DNA of 64,000 nt from NCBI RefSeq assembly GCF_020889785.1, contig NZ_JACMYK010000012.1, forward strand, positions 1-64,000, in the 5' to 3' direction. Below are positions 1 through 9,392 of the stretch, in pieces. Every line of letters begins with the position of its first letter. Within the stretch, counting starts at the first letter, position 1. The stretch comes from Bradyrhizobium acaciae (GTDB lineage: Bacteria > Pseudomonadota > Alphaproteobacteria > Rhizobiales > Xanthobacteraceae). Below the pieces are notes generated by a model that was not told the DNA's origin, did not search any database, and was given only the letters and a program-made list of their open reading frames with translations. Position numbers and translations under genes: made by a program.

Positions 1-546
1 GGCCGCGCCCACGGCCGGTGCTGCGCCGCCGCCGGCAGCGGCCACCGCCTTCTCGCAGGCCGGCGACACCTTCTCCTTGTTCTTTTCGAGGCACTGCAGC
101 GCCGATGCGCCGCCGGTCGGCACGCCCGCGCAGACCTTGGGATAATCGGAGCGGCAGGCGCTGCGGATCGCGGAGATCTGTGCGCTGCTTGGCTTTCCTG
201 CTGCGGCCTTCGGTGCCGCCGTCTCGGCGGGCTTGGCCGTCGTCGCCGCGGGCGCCGCGTCGGTCTTGGCTGCTGCGGGTGCAGCGGCCGGCGTTTCCAC
301 GGCCTTCACTGCGCTGGCGCAGCCCGGTGCGAGGCTTGCCATGTTCTTCTGCAAGCATTGCAGTGACGCTTCGCCGCCCGGCGGAACGCTTGAGCAGTGT
401 GCGATGTAGTCGTTGCGGCATTGCGACTTGATGGCGTCGCGCTGCGCCTGGCTCGGCGCCTGCGACAAGGCCGGCGCGGCGCTCATGATTGCCGCAAGCG
501 CAAGCCATGCGGACAGCTTCGTTGCACGTGTCAACGCATTGATCAT
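1..546 (-). CDS. Cysteine-rich repeat exported protein (3' end outside window)
   Basis: The reverse strand reads open from ATG at 546 through the window edge, giving 182 codons without a stop. Residues 1-29 form a signal peptide (hydrophobic core LALAAIMSAAPALSQ). Two copies of a cysteine module follow, at residues 43-76 (C43, C51, C64, C76) and 131-164 (C131, C139, C152, C164). The cysteine spacing 8/13/12 is identical in both, and each has a P-x-GG-x-x-S/A-LQCL core. An Ala/Pro/Lys-rich linker separates them. This matches the Cys-rich GLG1-type repeat proteins common in bradyrhizobia, whose function is not known. It is divergent from the RND efflux genes. The C-terminus lies outside the window, so more repeats may follow. 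Confidence 0.8.
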   Translation of the reverse strand, partial: MINALTRATKLSAWLALAAIMSAAPALSQAPSQAQRDAIKSQCRNDYIAHCSSVPPGGEASLQCLQKNMASLAPGCASAVKAVETPAAAPAAAKTDAAPAATTAKPAETAAPKAAAGKPSSAQISAIRSACRSDYPKVCAGVPTGGASALQCLEKNKEKVSPACEKAVAAAGGGAAPAVGAA

Positions 547-750
547 CTGAATAAATCCTCTCGTTGCGCCGGAAGCTTCCAGCTCAACTGAATGGCGTTT
601 TGAAAATGTCTTGCTCTAACAACCTCGGCGAGCGCCATCATTTTCGCTTTCGAGTTCCGCTGCAAGCGGATTGTTGCTATGGATGCAGCATGCGGATTTT
701 TTGCCCGCAGCGACGTCTTCGAATTAAGTCATTTGAATCGAGGCTCGGAA

Positions 751-1959
751 ATGAGGCATGCGTACGCATCGGCACATTTCAGTCAGAGCGATTTTGTGCG
801 GCTGCGAAATGCGAGACCGGCACGCGCCGCCTTGGTCATATCGGCTTTCGTCAGTTTAAGTGCCTGCGAGCAGAACAGTTTTGTTGCGCCGCCGCCGCCC
901 AAGGTCGAAGTTGCGCCGCCGGTGCAGCGCGCCATCACACGTTATCTCGATGCCACCGGAAACGCCGCTCCGATCAAGACCGTTGATCTGGTCGCGCGCG
1001 TGCAGGGCTTTCTGGCGTCGATCAACTATCAGGATGGCTCCTTCGTAAAGCAGGGGACCACGCTGTTCACGATCGAGCCGGAGACCTACAAGCTGAAGCT
1101 GGAGCAGGCGCAGGCCGCCGAAGTCGGCGCGCAGGCGACACTGAAGCAGGCCGAGTCCGATTTCAAGCGGCAGCAGGATCTGGTGCAGCGCCAGGCGGTC
1201 TCGCAGGCGACACTGGAAAACTCGACCTCGACGCGGGACAACGCCCAGGCCAATCTGCAGCAGGCCCAGGTCAACACCAGGATTGCCGCGGTCAATTACG
1301 GCTACACCAACGTGGCGGCGCCGTTCGACGGCATCGTCAGCACCCATCTGGTGTCGATCGGCGAACTGGTCGGCGTGGCGTCGCCCACCCAGCTTGCCAC
1401 CATCGTGCAGCTCGACCCGATCTACGTGAACTTCAACGTCAACGAACAGGACGTGCAGCGGGTGCGGGACGAAGCGCGCAAGCGCGGCATGACCGCGAAC
1501 GATCTCAAGTCATTGCCGGTCGAGGTCGGCCTGCAGACCGAGACCGGCTATCCGCACAAAGGCAATCTCGATTACGCGTCTCCGACGCTCAACCAGTCGA
1601 CCGGAACTCTGGCGGTTCGCGGCTTGATACCCAATCCCGATCGCGTGCTGCTGCCCGGCTTCTACGTTCGCGTTCGCGTGCCCTTCACCAAGCAGGACAA
1701 CGCGTTGCTGGTGCCTGACGTCGCGATCGGCAGTGACCAGAGTGGCCGCTACGTGCTGGTCGTCAATGCCGAGAACGTGGTCGAGCAGCGCAAGGTGACG
1801 ACCGGTCAGCTCGACGAGGGGCTGCGCATCATCGAGAGCGGACTGAAGGCCGATGATCGCGTCGTGACCGCCGGGCTGCTGCGCGCGATCCCCGGGCAGA
1901 AGGTCGATCCGCAGATGCAGAAGGCCGACGCGGCGCCGGCACCGGCGCCAGCCAAATAG
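751..1959 (+). CDS. RND efflux membrane fusion protein (AcrA/MexA-like lipoprotein)
   Basis: Periplasmic adaptor of a tripartite RND efflux pump, expected to link the inner-membrane pump encoded 13 bp downstream to an outer-membrane channel. With ATG 751 the 402-residue product has a basic N-terminus, a hydrophobic stretch and a lipobox ending at Cys39 (VSLSAC), so it is probably lipid-anchored. A barrel-sandwich/lipoyl segment, a long coiled-coil rich in Gln/Ala (around residues 105-195) and a beta-barrel domain follow in the usual HlyD/AcrA order, with a Pro/Ala-rich tail. The open frame extends upstream to 679, but that would place extra residues before the signal, so 751 is preferred; no strong ribosome site supports either start. 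No local TetR regulator or TolC gene is present. Confidence 0.9.
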   Translation: MRHAYASAHFSQSDFVRLRNARPARAALVISAFVSLSACEQNSFVAPPPPKVEVAPPVQRAITRYLDATGNAAPIKTVDLVARVQGFLASINYQDGSFVKQGTTLFTIEPETYKLKLEQAQAAEVGAQATLKQAESDFKRQQDLVQRQAVSQATLENSTSTRDNAQANLQQAQVNTRIAAVNYGYTNVAAPFDGIVSTHLVSIGELVGVASPTQLATIVQLDPIYVNFNVNEQDVQRVRDEARKRGMTANDLKSLPVEVGLQTETGYPHKGNLDYASPTLNQSTGTLAVRGLIPNPDRVLLPGFYVRVRVPFTKQDNALLVPDVAIGSDQSGRYVLVVNAENVVEQRKVTTGQLDEGLRIIESGLKADDRVVTAGLLRAIPGQKVDPQMQKADAAPAPAPAK

Positions 1960-1972
1960 GACGTAGCGCGCC

Positions 1973-4900
1973 ATGATCTCGAAATTCTTCATCGAGCGGC
2001 CGGTGCTTTCCAACGTCATCGCGATCCTGATGATCCTGATCGGCGGCGTCGCGCTGTTCAATCTCGCGGTCGCGCAATATCCCGATGTGGTGCCGCCGAC
2101 CGTGCAGGTGACGACGCGCTATCCCGGCGCGTCGGCAAAAACCGTGATCGACACCGTGGCGCTGCCGATCGAGCAGCAGGTCAACGGCGTCGAGGACATG
2201 CTGTACATGCAGTCCTACAGCGGCGCCGACGGCACCTACACGCTGACGGTGACCTTCAAGATCGGCACCGACCTCAACTTTGCGCAGGTGCTGGTGCAGA
2301 ACCGCGTCTCCTCGGCGCTGTCGCAGCTGCCGACCGCGGTGCAGAACCAGGGCGTCACGGTGCAGAAGCGATCGACCTCGATCCTGCTGTTCGTGACGCT
2401 GACCTCGCCGAACAGGACCTATGACAGCCTGTTCCTGTCGAACTATGCCACCATCAACATCCGCGACGAGCTGTCGCGTCTGCCGGGCGTCGGCAACGTC
2501 ACCGTGTTCGGTGCGGGACAATATTCGATGCGGGTGTGGCTCGATCCGAACAAGCTGCAGGCGCGCGGGTTGATGCCGCAGGACGTCATCCAGGCGATCC
2601 AGCAGCAGAGCCAGCAGGTCACCGCGGGCCAGGTCGGCGCGCCGCCCGCCCCGCAGGGGCAGGCGTTCCAGTACACGCTGAACGTCAACGGGCGGCTCGA
2701 CGACGCGAGCCAGTTCGAGAACATCATCGTGAAGACCGGCAACGTCGGCGACGTCATCCGCATCCGCGATCTCGGCTCGGTCGAGCTCGGCGCGCAGACC
2801 TACAGCCAGGTGTTCTCGCTCAACCAGAAGCCGGCCACCGGCATCGGCGTGTTCCTGTCGCCCGGCGCCAACGCGCTGCAGGTCGAGAAGGAAGTGCAGA
2901 AGAAGGTGGCGCAGCTCGCCAGGCAGTTCCCGCAGGACATCCAATACGACACCCCGTTCGACACCACGAAGTTCGTCAACGCCTCGATCGAGGAGGTCTA
3001 CAAGACCCTGATCGAGGCCGGCCTGCTGGTGCTGGTCGTGATCCTGGTGTTCCTGCAGGACTGGCGGGCGATGCTGGTGCCCGCGACCACGGTGCCGGTC
3101 ACCATCATCGGCGCATTCGCGGCGATGGCCGCGCTCGGCTTCACCATCAACCTGTCGACGCTGTTTGCGATCGTGCTGGCGATCGGCATCGTGGTCGACG
3201 ACGCCATCGTGGTGGTCGAAGGCGCCGCGCACAACATCGAGCGCGGCATGTCCGGCCACGACGCCGCGATCAAGGCGATGGACGAATTGTTCGCGCCGAT
3301 CGTCGGCATCACGTTGGTCTTGATCTCGGTGTTCCTGCCGGCGGCCTTCCTGCCGGGGTTGACCGGCCGGATGTACGCGCAATTCGCCCTGGTGATCGCA
3401 GCGACCGCGCTGCTCAGCGCCGTCAATGCGGCGACCTTGAAGCCGACGCAATGCGCGCTGTGGCTGCGGCCGCCGGTGCCAGCGGAGCAACGAAATTTCT
3501 TCTACCGCGGCTTCAACGCCGTCTATGACCGACTGGAGCGCGGCTATACGCGGCTGGTCGGCGGCATGGCCGGCCATGCCAAGACCTCGGTCCTCGTCGC
3601 CCTGATCCTGATCGGGATTGCCGGCTACGGGCTGTCACGCGTGCCGACCGGCTTCATTCCGATCGAGGACCAGGGCTATCTGCTGGCCGCCGTGCAGCTG
3701 CCCGACGGCGCCGCGATCGATCGCACCCAGCGGGTGCTCGATCAGGTCACCGAGATCGCCCGCAAGACGCCGGGCGTCGAGCAGGTGGTCGCCATCGCCG
3801 GCATTTCCGCGCTCGACAACTCGTCGAGCCTGGCCAATGCCGGCGTTGCCTATGTGATCCTGAAGGATTGGGGGGCGCGCGGCCCCGGCGAGGATCTGCG
3901 CTCGCTGGTGTATGGTCTCAACGACAAGCTGGCGGTGATCCCGGAGGCGCGCATTCTGGTGATCCCGCCGCCGCCGATCGAGGGCATCGGCAACGCCGCC
4001 GCTTTGCCATGCAGGTACAGCTCCGTGACGGCAACGCCGATTACAGCAAACTGCAGGCGGTCACCGGCGCCGTCGTCGGCAATGCGCAGACGCAAAGTGC
4101 GCTGCAGCGGGTGCAGTCGTCGTTCCGCTCGATGGTGCCGCAGTTCGACGTCCAGGTCGACCGCGTCAAGACCGAGACGCTGCACGTCACCACCGACCAG
4201 ATCTTCTCGACGCTGTCGTCCTATCTCGGTGCGAGCTACGTCAACCAGTTCACCAAGTTCGGCCGTACCTTCCAGGTCTACACCCAGGCCGATGCGCAAT
4301 ACCGCCTGACGCTGCGCGACATCGAGAACATGATGGTGCGCAACAGCAATGGCGACATGGTGCCGCTCGGCACCGTGGCCAAGATCACGCCGTCGGTCGG
4401 GCCGTCGCTGATCAGTCTCTATAATCTCTATCCGTCCGCGACGATCATCGGCCTGCCGTCGCAGGGCTACAGCTCCGGCCAGTCGATGACGCTGATGGAG
4501 GAGATCGCCACCAAGACGCTGCCGCCGGGCACCGGGTTTGAATGGACAGCGATGTCGTACCAGGAGAAGGAGGTCGGCAGCCAGATCTACTTCGTGTTCG
4601 CGCTGGCGCTGTTGCTGGTCTACCTCGTGCTCGCCGGACAATATGAGAGCTGGTACGCGCCGATCTCGGTGATCCTGGCGGTGCCGCTGTCGCTGCTCGG
4701 GCCCATGCTGGTGCTGACGTCGCTTCGGATCGAGAACAATCTCTACACCCAGATCGGCACCATCCTGCTGATTGCGCTGTCGGCCAAGAACGCGATCCTG
4801 ATCGTCGAGGTCGCGCTCGAGCATCACATCCGCGACGGCAAGCCGGTGCTGGAGTCGGCGATCGACGCGGCGCGCGCGAGATTCCGGCCGATCCTGATGA

Positions 4901-5142
4901 CGTCGTTTGCCTTCATCCTCGGCGTGCTGCCGCTGGTGCTGGCGACCGGCGCCGGCGCCAATGCCCGCAAGTCGATCGGCATCACGGTGTTCTCCGGCAT
5001 GATCGCCTCGACCTGCCTCGCGGTGCTGTTCGTGCCGGCGTTCTTCGTCGTGGTGCAGAATTTCGAGAACTGGCGCAAGGCGAAGAAGGGCAAGACCGCC
5101 GCGCCGCAGCCGGCAGCGGAAGCGCCGAGCACGGCGCATTAG
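1973..5142 (+). pseudogene. RND efflux pump, HAE1 family, interrupted by a one-base frameshift
   Basis: Inner-membrane proton/drug antiporter of the AcrB/MexB class, partner of the adaptor 13 bp upstream. The first frame (1973 to about 4000) covers the N-terminal half, starting MISKFFIERPV, with the TM2-6 block and the VVDDAIVVVE segment of TM4. The second frame (about 4000-5142) carries the rest of the pore domain, the second TM block (AKNAILIVEVALE) and the C-terminus. Joined, they give about 1,056 residues, the usual length for this family. The break lies near 3995-4003, where the expected Gly-Asn-Ala-Gly-Gly-Phe reading needs one more base. Every other family feature is intact, so this is either a sequencing error in a GCC/GGC run or a very recent inactivation. 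Confidence 0.85.
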
Positions 5143-5162
5143 GTCCGCGCACCAAACTCTAT

Positions 5163-5290
5163 CCCCGTCACCCTGAGGAGGCCGCGAAGCGGCCGTCTCG
5201 AAGGGACGACGGCCCGCCCGTCTCCGCGCCGCGGTATCTGGGCCGTGCATGCTTCGAGGCGCGCAAGAGCGCGCACCTCAGCATGACGGA
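5163..5290. repeat. Dispersed palindromic repeat, family B copy 1
   Basis: GC-rich imperfect inverted repeat starting 20 bp after the RND pump stop codon, framed by CCCCGTCACCCTGAGG and CTCAGCATGACGG. Its reverse complement aligns over most of its length with 43468-43623, sharing GGTGCGCGC..TTGCGCGCCTCGAAG and GATGCACGGCC-like blocks. It contains no gene. Confidence 0.8.
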
Positions 5291-5307
5291 ACTGAGAGCT
5301 TTCGCTC

Positions 5308-6309
5308 TTACACCTTCACCATGCGCTTGCCGCGGTTCTCGCCGGCGAGCAGGCCGATCAGCGCCTGCGGCGTGTTCTCGATCCCGTCGATGACGTCCTC
5401 CTGCACCTTGAGCTTGCCCGAGGAGACCCAGGATTGCAGGTCGGCGAGCGCGGCATCGCGCTGGTCCATGTAGTCCATCACGATGAAGCCCTGCATGATC
5501 AGCCGTTTCACCACGATCAGGCCGGGCACGCCGCGCGGGCCGTGCGCCGAGGGCACGCCGTCATATTGCGAGATCGCGCCGCAGCAGGCGATCCGGCCGC
5601 GGTTGTTCATCTGCGCCAGGCAGGCCTCCAGAATGTCGCCGCCGACATTGTCGAAATAGACGTCGATGCCCTTGGGGGCCGCCGCGCGCAGCGCCTTGTA
5701 GGTGGCGCCGTCCTTGTAGTCGACCGCGGCGTCGAAGCCGAGCTCCGAGGTCAGCCAGTGGCATTTGTCCGCGCCGCCGGCGATGCCGACGACCCGGCAA
5801 CCCTTGATCTTGGCGATCTGGCCGACGATCGAGCCGACCGAGCCGGCGGCGGCCGACACCACCACCGTCTCACCCTCCTTGGGCTTGCCGACATGGAGCA
5901 GGCCGAAATAGGCGGTCAGGCCGGCAACGCCGTAGACGCTGAGCAGATGTGTCATCGGCTCGAGCTTCGGCATCTTCGCCAGGTGCTTGGCGGGCACCGC
6001 GGCATAGTCCTGCCAGCCGGTGTCGCCGAACACGATGTCGCCGGGCTTCAGGCCGGGGTCATTCGAGGACACCACTTCGGCGATGCTGCCGCCGGCCATC
6101 ACGGTGTTGGCTTCCACCGCAGCGCGGTAGGTGGCGCCGTGCATCCAGGCGCGGTTGGCGGCATCGAGCGAGATGTAGCGCGTCCGCACCAGCGCCTCGC
6201 CGTCCTTGGGCGCGGGGACTGCGCCTTTGGTCATCCGGAAATGCTCGGGGCCGAGCTTGCCGGTCGGCTTTTCGACAAGCAGGATCTGGCGATTGACGTT
6301 GTCGTTCAT
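5308..6309 (-). CDS. NADP-dependent oxidoreductase, CurA/MDR family
   Basis: Zinc-independent medium-chain dehydrogenase/reductase of the CurA/leukotriene B4 dehydrogenase type, 333 residues, a normal length. It starts MNDNVNRQILL and carries the family N-terminal signature with RxxYxSxDxANRxWM, then a Rossmann nucleotide site with VVSAAAGSVGSIVGQIAK and a Y-F-D-N-V-G-G segment that is typical of this subgroup. Members reduce the C=C bond of alpha,beta-unsaturated carbonyls with NADPH; the substrate here is not known. It stands alone, convergent with the RND genes (family B repeat between them) and divergent from the DAACS symporter gene, with a 212-bp intergenic region holding both promoters. 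Confidence 0.9.
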   Translation of the reverse strand: MNDNVNRQILLVEKPTGKLGPEHFRMTKGAVPAPKDGEALVRTRYISLDAANRAWMHGATYRAAVEANTVMAGGSIAEVVSSNDPGLKPGDIVFGDTGWQDYAAVPAKHLAKMPKLEPMTHLLSVYGVAGLTAYFGLLHVGKPKEGETVVVSAAAGSVGSIVGQIAKIKGCRVVGIAGGADKCHWLTSELGFDAAVDYKDGATYKALRAAAPKGIDVYFDNVGGDILEACLAQMNNRGRIACCGAISQYDGVPSAHGPRGVPGLIVVKRLIMQGFIVMDYMDQRDAALADLQSWVSSGKLKVQEDVIDGIENTPQALIGLLAGENRGKRMVKV

Positions 6310-6521
6310 GGATGTCTCCCCTCACGTTGGTCGTTTCGCATGCAGTTTGACTGCCGCGCGCGCAGCTCATTGCACAGATTGTGCGCTGCATGAACGCTAG
6401 TCTGCGCGCTGGCATTCCACAACGGGAACATTCCGGCAAAGGCCCGCTCGGCCCGAAGCGTGTTGCGTAGCTGCGTAAATCTGCCACACTTGCCGCTCGT
6501 CGGGAACTTACGGGGGTAAGA

Positions 6522-7811
6522 ATGTCGAACAGGTTTACGCAGTACATCCTGATTGCGATGGTCCTTGGCATCGCGATGGGGACGATCGTCTTCAACTATA
6601 TGCCTGACAGCCGCGCCGAGATCGCAGCCGACGTCAACCTGATCGCGATGCTGTTCTTGCGCCTGATCAAGATGATTATCGCGCCCCTCGTCTTCGCAAC
6701 CCTCGTCGGCGGCATTGCCCATATGGGAAGCGGTGCCAAGCTCGGGCGTATCTTCGCCAAGACCATGGGCTGGTTCGTCTCCGCCTCCTTCGTCTCGCTG
6801 CTGCTCGGCCTCGTGATGGTCAACCTGCTGCAGCCCGGCGCCAATTTCCCGGGCACGCTGCCCGACAAGGCGCAGTCCACCGGCCTGCCGGTCTCGGCGT
6901 TCTCGATCGAAAAGTTCCTGACCCATCTGATCCCCACCTCGATCGCGGATGCGATGGCGCAGAACGAGATCCTGCAGATCGTGGTGTTCGCGGTGTTCTT
7001 TGCGGTTGCGCTCGGCGCGATGCCTGAGCGGGCCAAGCCGATCATGAGCCTGATCGACGATCTCGCGCACATCATGCTCAAGGTCACCGGTTACGTGATG
7101 CTGTTCGCCCCGCTCGCGGTGTGGGCGGCGATCACGGCGACCGTGGCCAAGAATGGCCTCGGCGTGCTCTGGAAGCTGATCGTCTTCATGGGCGGTTTCT
7201 ATCTCTCGCTGATGATCCTGTGGGGCATCCTGGTCGTCGTCGGCTTCATCGCGATCGGGCCACGCTACAGCCATTTGCTGCGGCTGATCCGCGAGCCCCT
7301 GATGATCGCGTTCTCGACCGCCTCCTCGGAGGCGGCCTATCCGAAGACGCTGGAGGGGCTGAACAGGTTCGGCGCCTCCTCGCGGATATCGGCCTTCGTG
7401 CTGCCGCTCGGCTATTCGTTCAATCTCGACGGCACGATGATGTACTGCACCTTCGCGAGCATCTTCATCGCGCAGACCTACCATATCGAGATGTCGCTCG
7501 GCACCCAGTTCGCGATGCTGGCGACGCTGATGATTACCTCGAAGGGCGTCGCCGGCGTGCCGCGCGCCTCCCTCGTCGTGATCGCCTCGACGCTCGGCCA
7601 GTTCGGCATTCCCGAGGCCGGCCTGCTGATGATCATGGGTATCGACACCTTCCTCGACATGGGCCGCAGCGCCACCAACGTGATCGGCAACTCGCTGGCG
7701 ACTGCCGTGGTCGCGAAGTGGGAGGGCGAGCTGAAGGCCGAGCACGAGCTCGGGCCCGACGACGCGGTGCCGCAGGACGCGGTGCCCGGCGCCGTGATGG
7801 CCGGCCATTGA
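6522..7811 (+). CDS. Dicarboxylate/amino acid:cation symporter (DAACS family)
   Basis: Inner-membrane Na+- or H+-coupled carrier for C4-dicarboxylates or acidic amino acids, 429 residues, with about eight TM segments and two re-entrant hairpins. The hairpin 1 region reads STASSEAAYPKTLE (a variant of the serine-rich motif), TM7 carries NLDGTMMY (the NMDGT-type cation site), and hairpin 2 has SKGVAGVPRASL. The C-terminus includes GRSATNVIGNSLA. A purine-rich leader (CGGGGGTAAG) precedes the ATG. The following gene, 12 bp downstream, encodes an amino-acid-type periplasmic binding protein. That is an odd partner for a secondary carrier and suggests a shared glutamate/aspartate-type ligand (inference). 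Confidence 0.92.
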   Translation: MSNRFTQYILIAMVLGIAMGTIVFNYMPDSRAEIAADVNLIAMLFLRLIKMIIAPLVFATLVGGIAHMGSGAKLGRIFAKTMGWFVSASFVSLLLGLVMVNLLQPGANFPGTLPDKAQSTGLPVSAFSIEKFLTHLIPTSIADAMAQNEILQIVVFAVFFAVALGAMPERAKPIMSLIDDLAHIMLKVTGYVMLFAPLAVWAAITATVAKNGLGVLWKLIVFMGGFYLSLMILWGILVVVGFIAIGPRYSHLLRLIREPLMIAFSTASSEAAYPKTLEGLNRFGASSRISAFVLPLGYSFNLDGTMMYCTFASIFIAQTYHIEMSLGTQFAMLATLMITSKGVAGVPRASLVVIASTLGQFGIPEAGLLMIMGIDTFLDMGRSATNVIGNSLATAVVAKWEGELKAEHELGPDDAVPQDAVPGAVMAGH

Positions 7812-7823
7812 CGGGAGGGACGC

Positions 7824-8780
7824 ATGGATCGCGCCCGCTGGAGGCCGACACGGGCTGAGGCGCCTCTGCTGTCGACATGCCTGCTGTCAGCGTGCCTGCT
7901 GGCGGCAAGCCTGCTCGCCGGACCAGCCCTGGCACAGCCGGCGGGCGAGGGGCTCAGCCCCACGCTCGCCAACATCAAGGCCACGCACACGGTGCGGATC
8001 GGCTATCGCGAGAGTTCGCCGCCGTTCTCGTTCCTCGATCACTCCAACCGGCCGATCGGCTACAGCCTCGAGCTGTGCGACGCGATCGTCGACGAGATCG
8101 GGGCCGAGGTCGACGACGCCAATCTCAAGATCGATTACGTCAAGGTCACCTCCGACGACCGCATTCCGGCGGTCGTGGACAAGAAGATCGACCTCGAATG
8201 CGGATCGACCACGGCGAATTCGGAGCGCGGCAGGCTGGTCGCGTTTTCGCCGCTGATGTTCGTGGCCGGTACCAAGCTGATGGTGCCGAAAGCCTCAGGC
8301 GTCAACCAGGTTGCCGACCTGAAGGGCAAGACGTTGGTGGTGACGAAGGGCACCACCAACGAGCAGGCGATGCACAATGTCGACGCCAAGCAACAGCTCG
8401 ACCTCAACATCGTGACCGCGGGCGACCATGAGCAGTCCTACCAGATGCTGGTGGACGGCAAGGCGGATGCGTTCGCGACCGACGACATCCTGCTCTACGG
8501 CCTGATCGCGCGGCACAAGTCGCAGGACAAATTCCGCGTCACCGGCGACTATCTGTCCTACGATCCCTACGGCATCATGTACCGCAAGGGCGAGCCGCAG
8601 ATGAAGAACGTGGTCGAGCGCGCGTTCCGCAAGCTCGCCTCGAACCGCGACATCATCCCGCTCTATAACAAATGGTTCGTCGCCCGCCTGCCGACCGGCG
8701 AGAAGCTCAACGTCGCGCTGTCACCACAGCTCGAAGAAGCCTTCAAGGCGCTCGACGATTCGGCGGGCGGCGCGAACTAA
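7824..8780 (+). CDS. Amino-acid ABC transporter substrate-binding protein (SBP family 3)
   Basis: Periplasmic binding protein of the GltI/AatJ type, 318 residues. It begins at ATG 7824 after GGGAGGGACGC. Residues 1-38 are a long signal peptide ending ...GPALAQP. The mature part has the family 3 pattern: TVRIGYRESSPPFSFLD, then GYSLELCDAI, the central DxxxxECGSTTANSERG loop and WF near the C-terminus. The hinge residues and the ECGxxTxxxER pattern fit glutamate/aspartate binders. No permease or ATPase of this class is adjacent. It is co-oriented with the DAACS symporter 12 bp upstream and probably co-transcribed, and is followed by a strong hairpin at 8788-8831. Confidence 0.9.
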   Translation: MDRARWRPTRAEAPLLSTCLLSACLLAASLLAGPALAQPAGEGLSPTLANIKATHTVRIGYRESSPPFSFLDHSNRPIGYSLELCDAIVDEIGAEVDDANLKIDYVKVTSDDRIPAVVDKKIDLECGSTTANSERGRLVAFSPLMFVAGTKLMVPKASGVNQVADLKGKTLVVTKGTTNEQAMHNVDAKQQLDLNIVTAGDHEQSYQMLVDGKADAFATDDILLYGLIARHKSQDKFRVTGDYLSYDPYGIMYRKGEPQMKNVVERAFRKLASNRDIIPLYNKWFVARLPTGEKLNVALSPQLEEAFKALDDSAGGAN

Positions 8781-8787
8781 CTTCGCA

Positions 8788-8831
8788 TTTCGACCTCTCC
8801 CCAAGTAGGTCCCAAGTGGGGGAGGTCGAAA
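8788..8831. terminator. Hairpin between convergent genes, probable bidirectional terminator
   Basis: TTTCGACCTC at 8788-8797 pairs perfectly with GAGGTCGAAA at 8822-8831, extended by CCCC/GGGG after a one-base bulge, giving a 14-bp stem. It lies 7 bp after the binding-protein stop codon and 17 bp before the end of the convergent small gene. Confidence 0.55.
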
Positions 8832-8848
8832 GTCCGCCGCGGCTTCGC

Positions 8849-9076
8849 TCACCGCCAATAGCGATGCGACACATCCAGACACTGCCGGACCCAGAATCCG
8901 TTCACATGAATCAACTGGCATGTGCTCGGAGGTGGCTCCTTGATGATCGGGTAGCCGTGGATGTCGATATTCATCGGGGCCGTGACGCCGCGCCAGAACA
9001 CGGCGTTGGCGGCCGGCGGATTGAAGGTGGCGATGAACGCCGCGACTGCGAGGAAGCTCAAAAGCAGTTTGCGCAT
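8849..9076 (-). CDS. Small exported protein, unknown function
   Basis: A 75-residue product from ATG 9076 starting MRKLLLSFLAVAAF, a clear signal peptide with a likely cut after PPAANA. The mature part of about 50 residues has two cysteines (in STCQLIH and VRQCLDV) that could form a disulfide, and several Trp/Tyr/His. Alternative in-frame starts exist at 9085 (ATG) and 9094 (TTG); none has a strong ribosome site. No family was recognised. It is convergent with the binding-protein gene. Confidence 0.6.
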   Translation of the reverse strand: MRKLLLSFLAVAAFIATFNPPAANAVFWRGVTAPMNIDIHGYPIIKEPPPSTCQLIHVNGFWVRQCLDVSHRYWR

Positions 9077-9178
9077 AATCTGCATCCGGATCAATCAATG
9101 AGCGGAAGCGTACTCCCTTGAGCGGGATGAGCAAGCCGCGGAATCGATGAAACTGACCCGCACAGCGTCGCGCCCGCG

Positions 9179-9340
9179 TTAGGCGCCTCGCACCGCCATG
9201 CAGGCGAGCGCAACGATGCCGACCGCCGTTAGCACAACCATGACCTGGAAGATCGCGCGCCCAACAATAGCCCCCATCAACGCTCCATCGATCCGGCGGA
9301 ATCTGGTTCGAGTTTCCACGCGCCGCGATCGCTCAGGCAT
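9179..9340 (-). CDS. Small single-span membrane protein, 53 residues
   Basis: Reverse-strand reading from ATG 9340 to TAA at 9179. The N-terminal 20 residues are strongly basic (MPERSRRVETRTRFRRIDG). One hydrophobic segment follows, about residues 28-49 (GRAIFQVMVVLTAVGIVALA), then a short polar tail, which fits the positive-inside rule for a small membrane protein. The ribosome site is weak and no homologue was recognised. It could be a chance frame, but the basic-plus-TM layout and GC-rich third positions favour a real gene. Confidence 0.4.
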   Translation of the reverse strand: MPERSRRVETRTRFRRIDGALMGAIVGRAIFQVMVVLTAVGIVALACMAVRGA

Positions 9341-9392
9341 AATCGGCAGGCAAAGTTCAATATTGGGATTTCCGAACGCGCCGCTTCACCGG

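Noticed and set aside
1829..3577. Long reverse frames opposite the RND pump, and similar long frames opposite other genes
   Set aside because: They are antisense shadows that arise from high GC content; their Arg/His/Asp-rich text has no family features.
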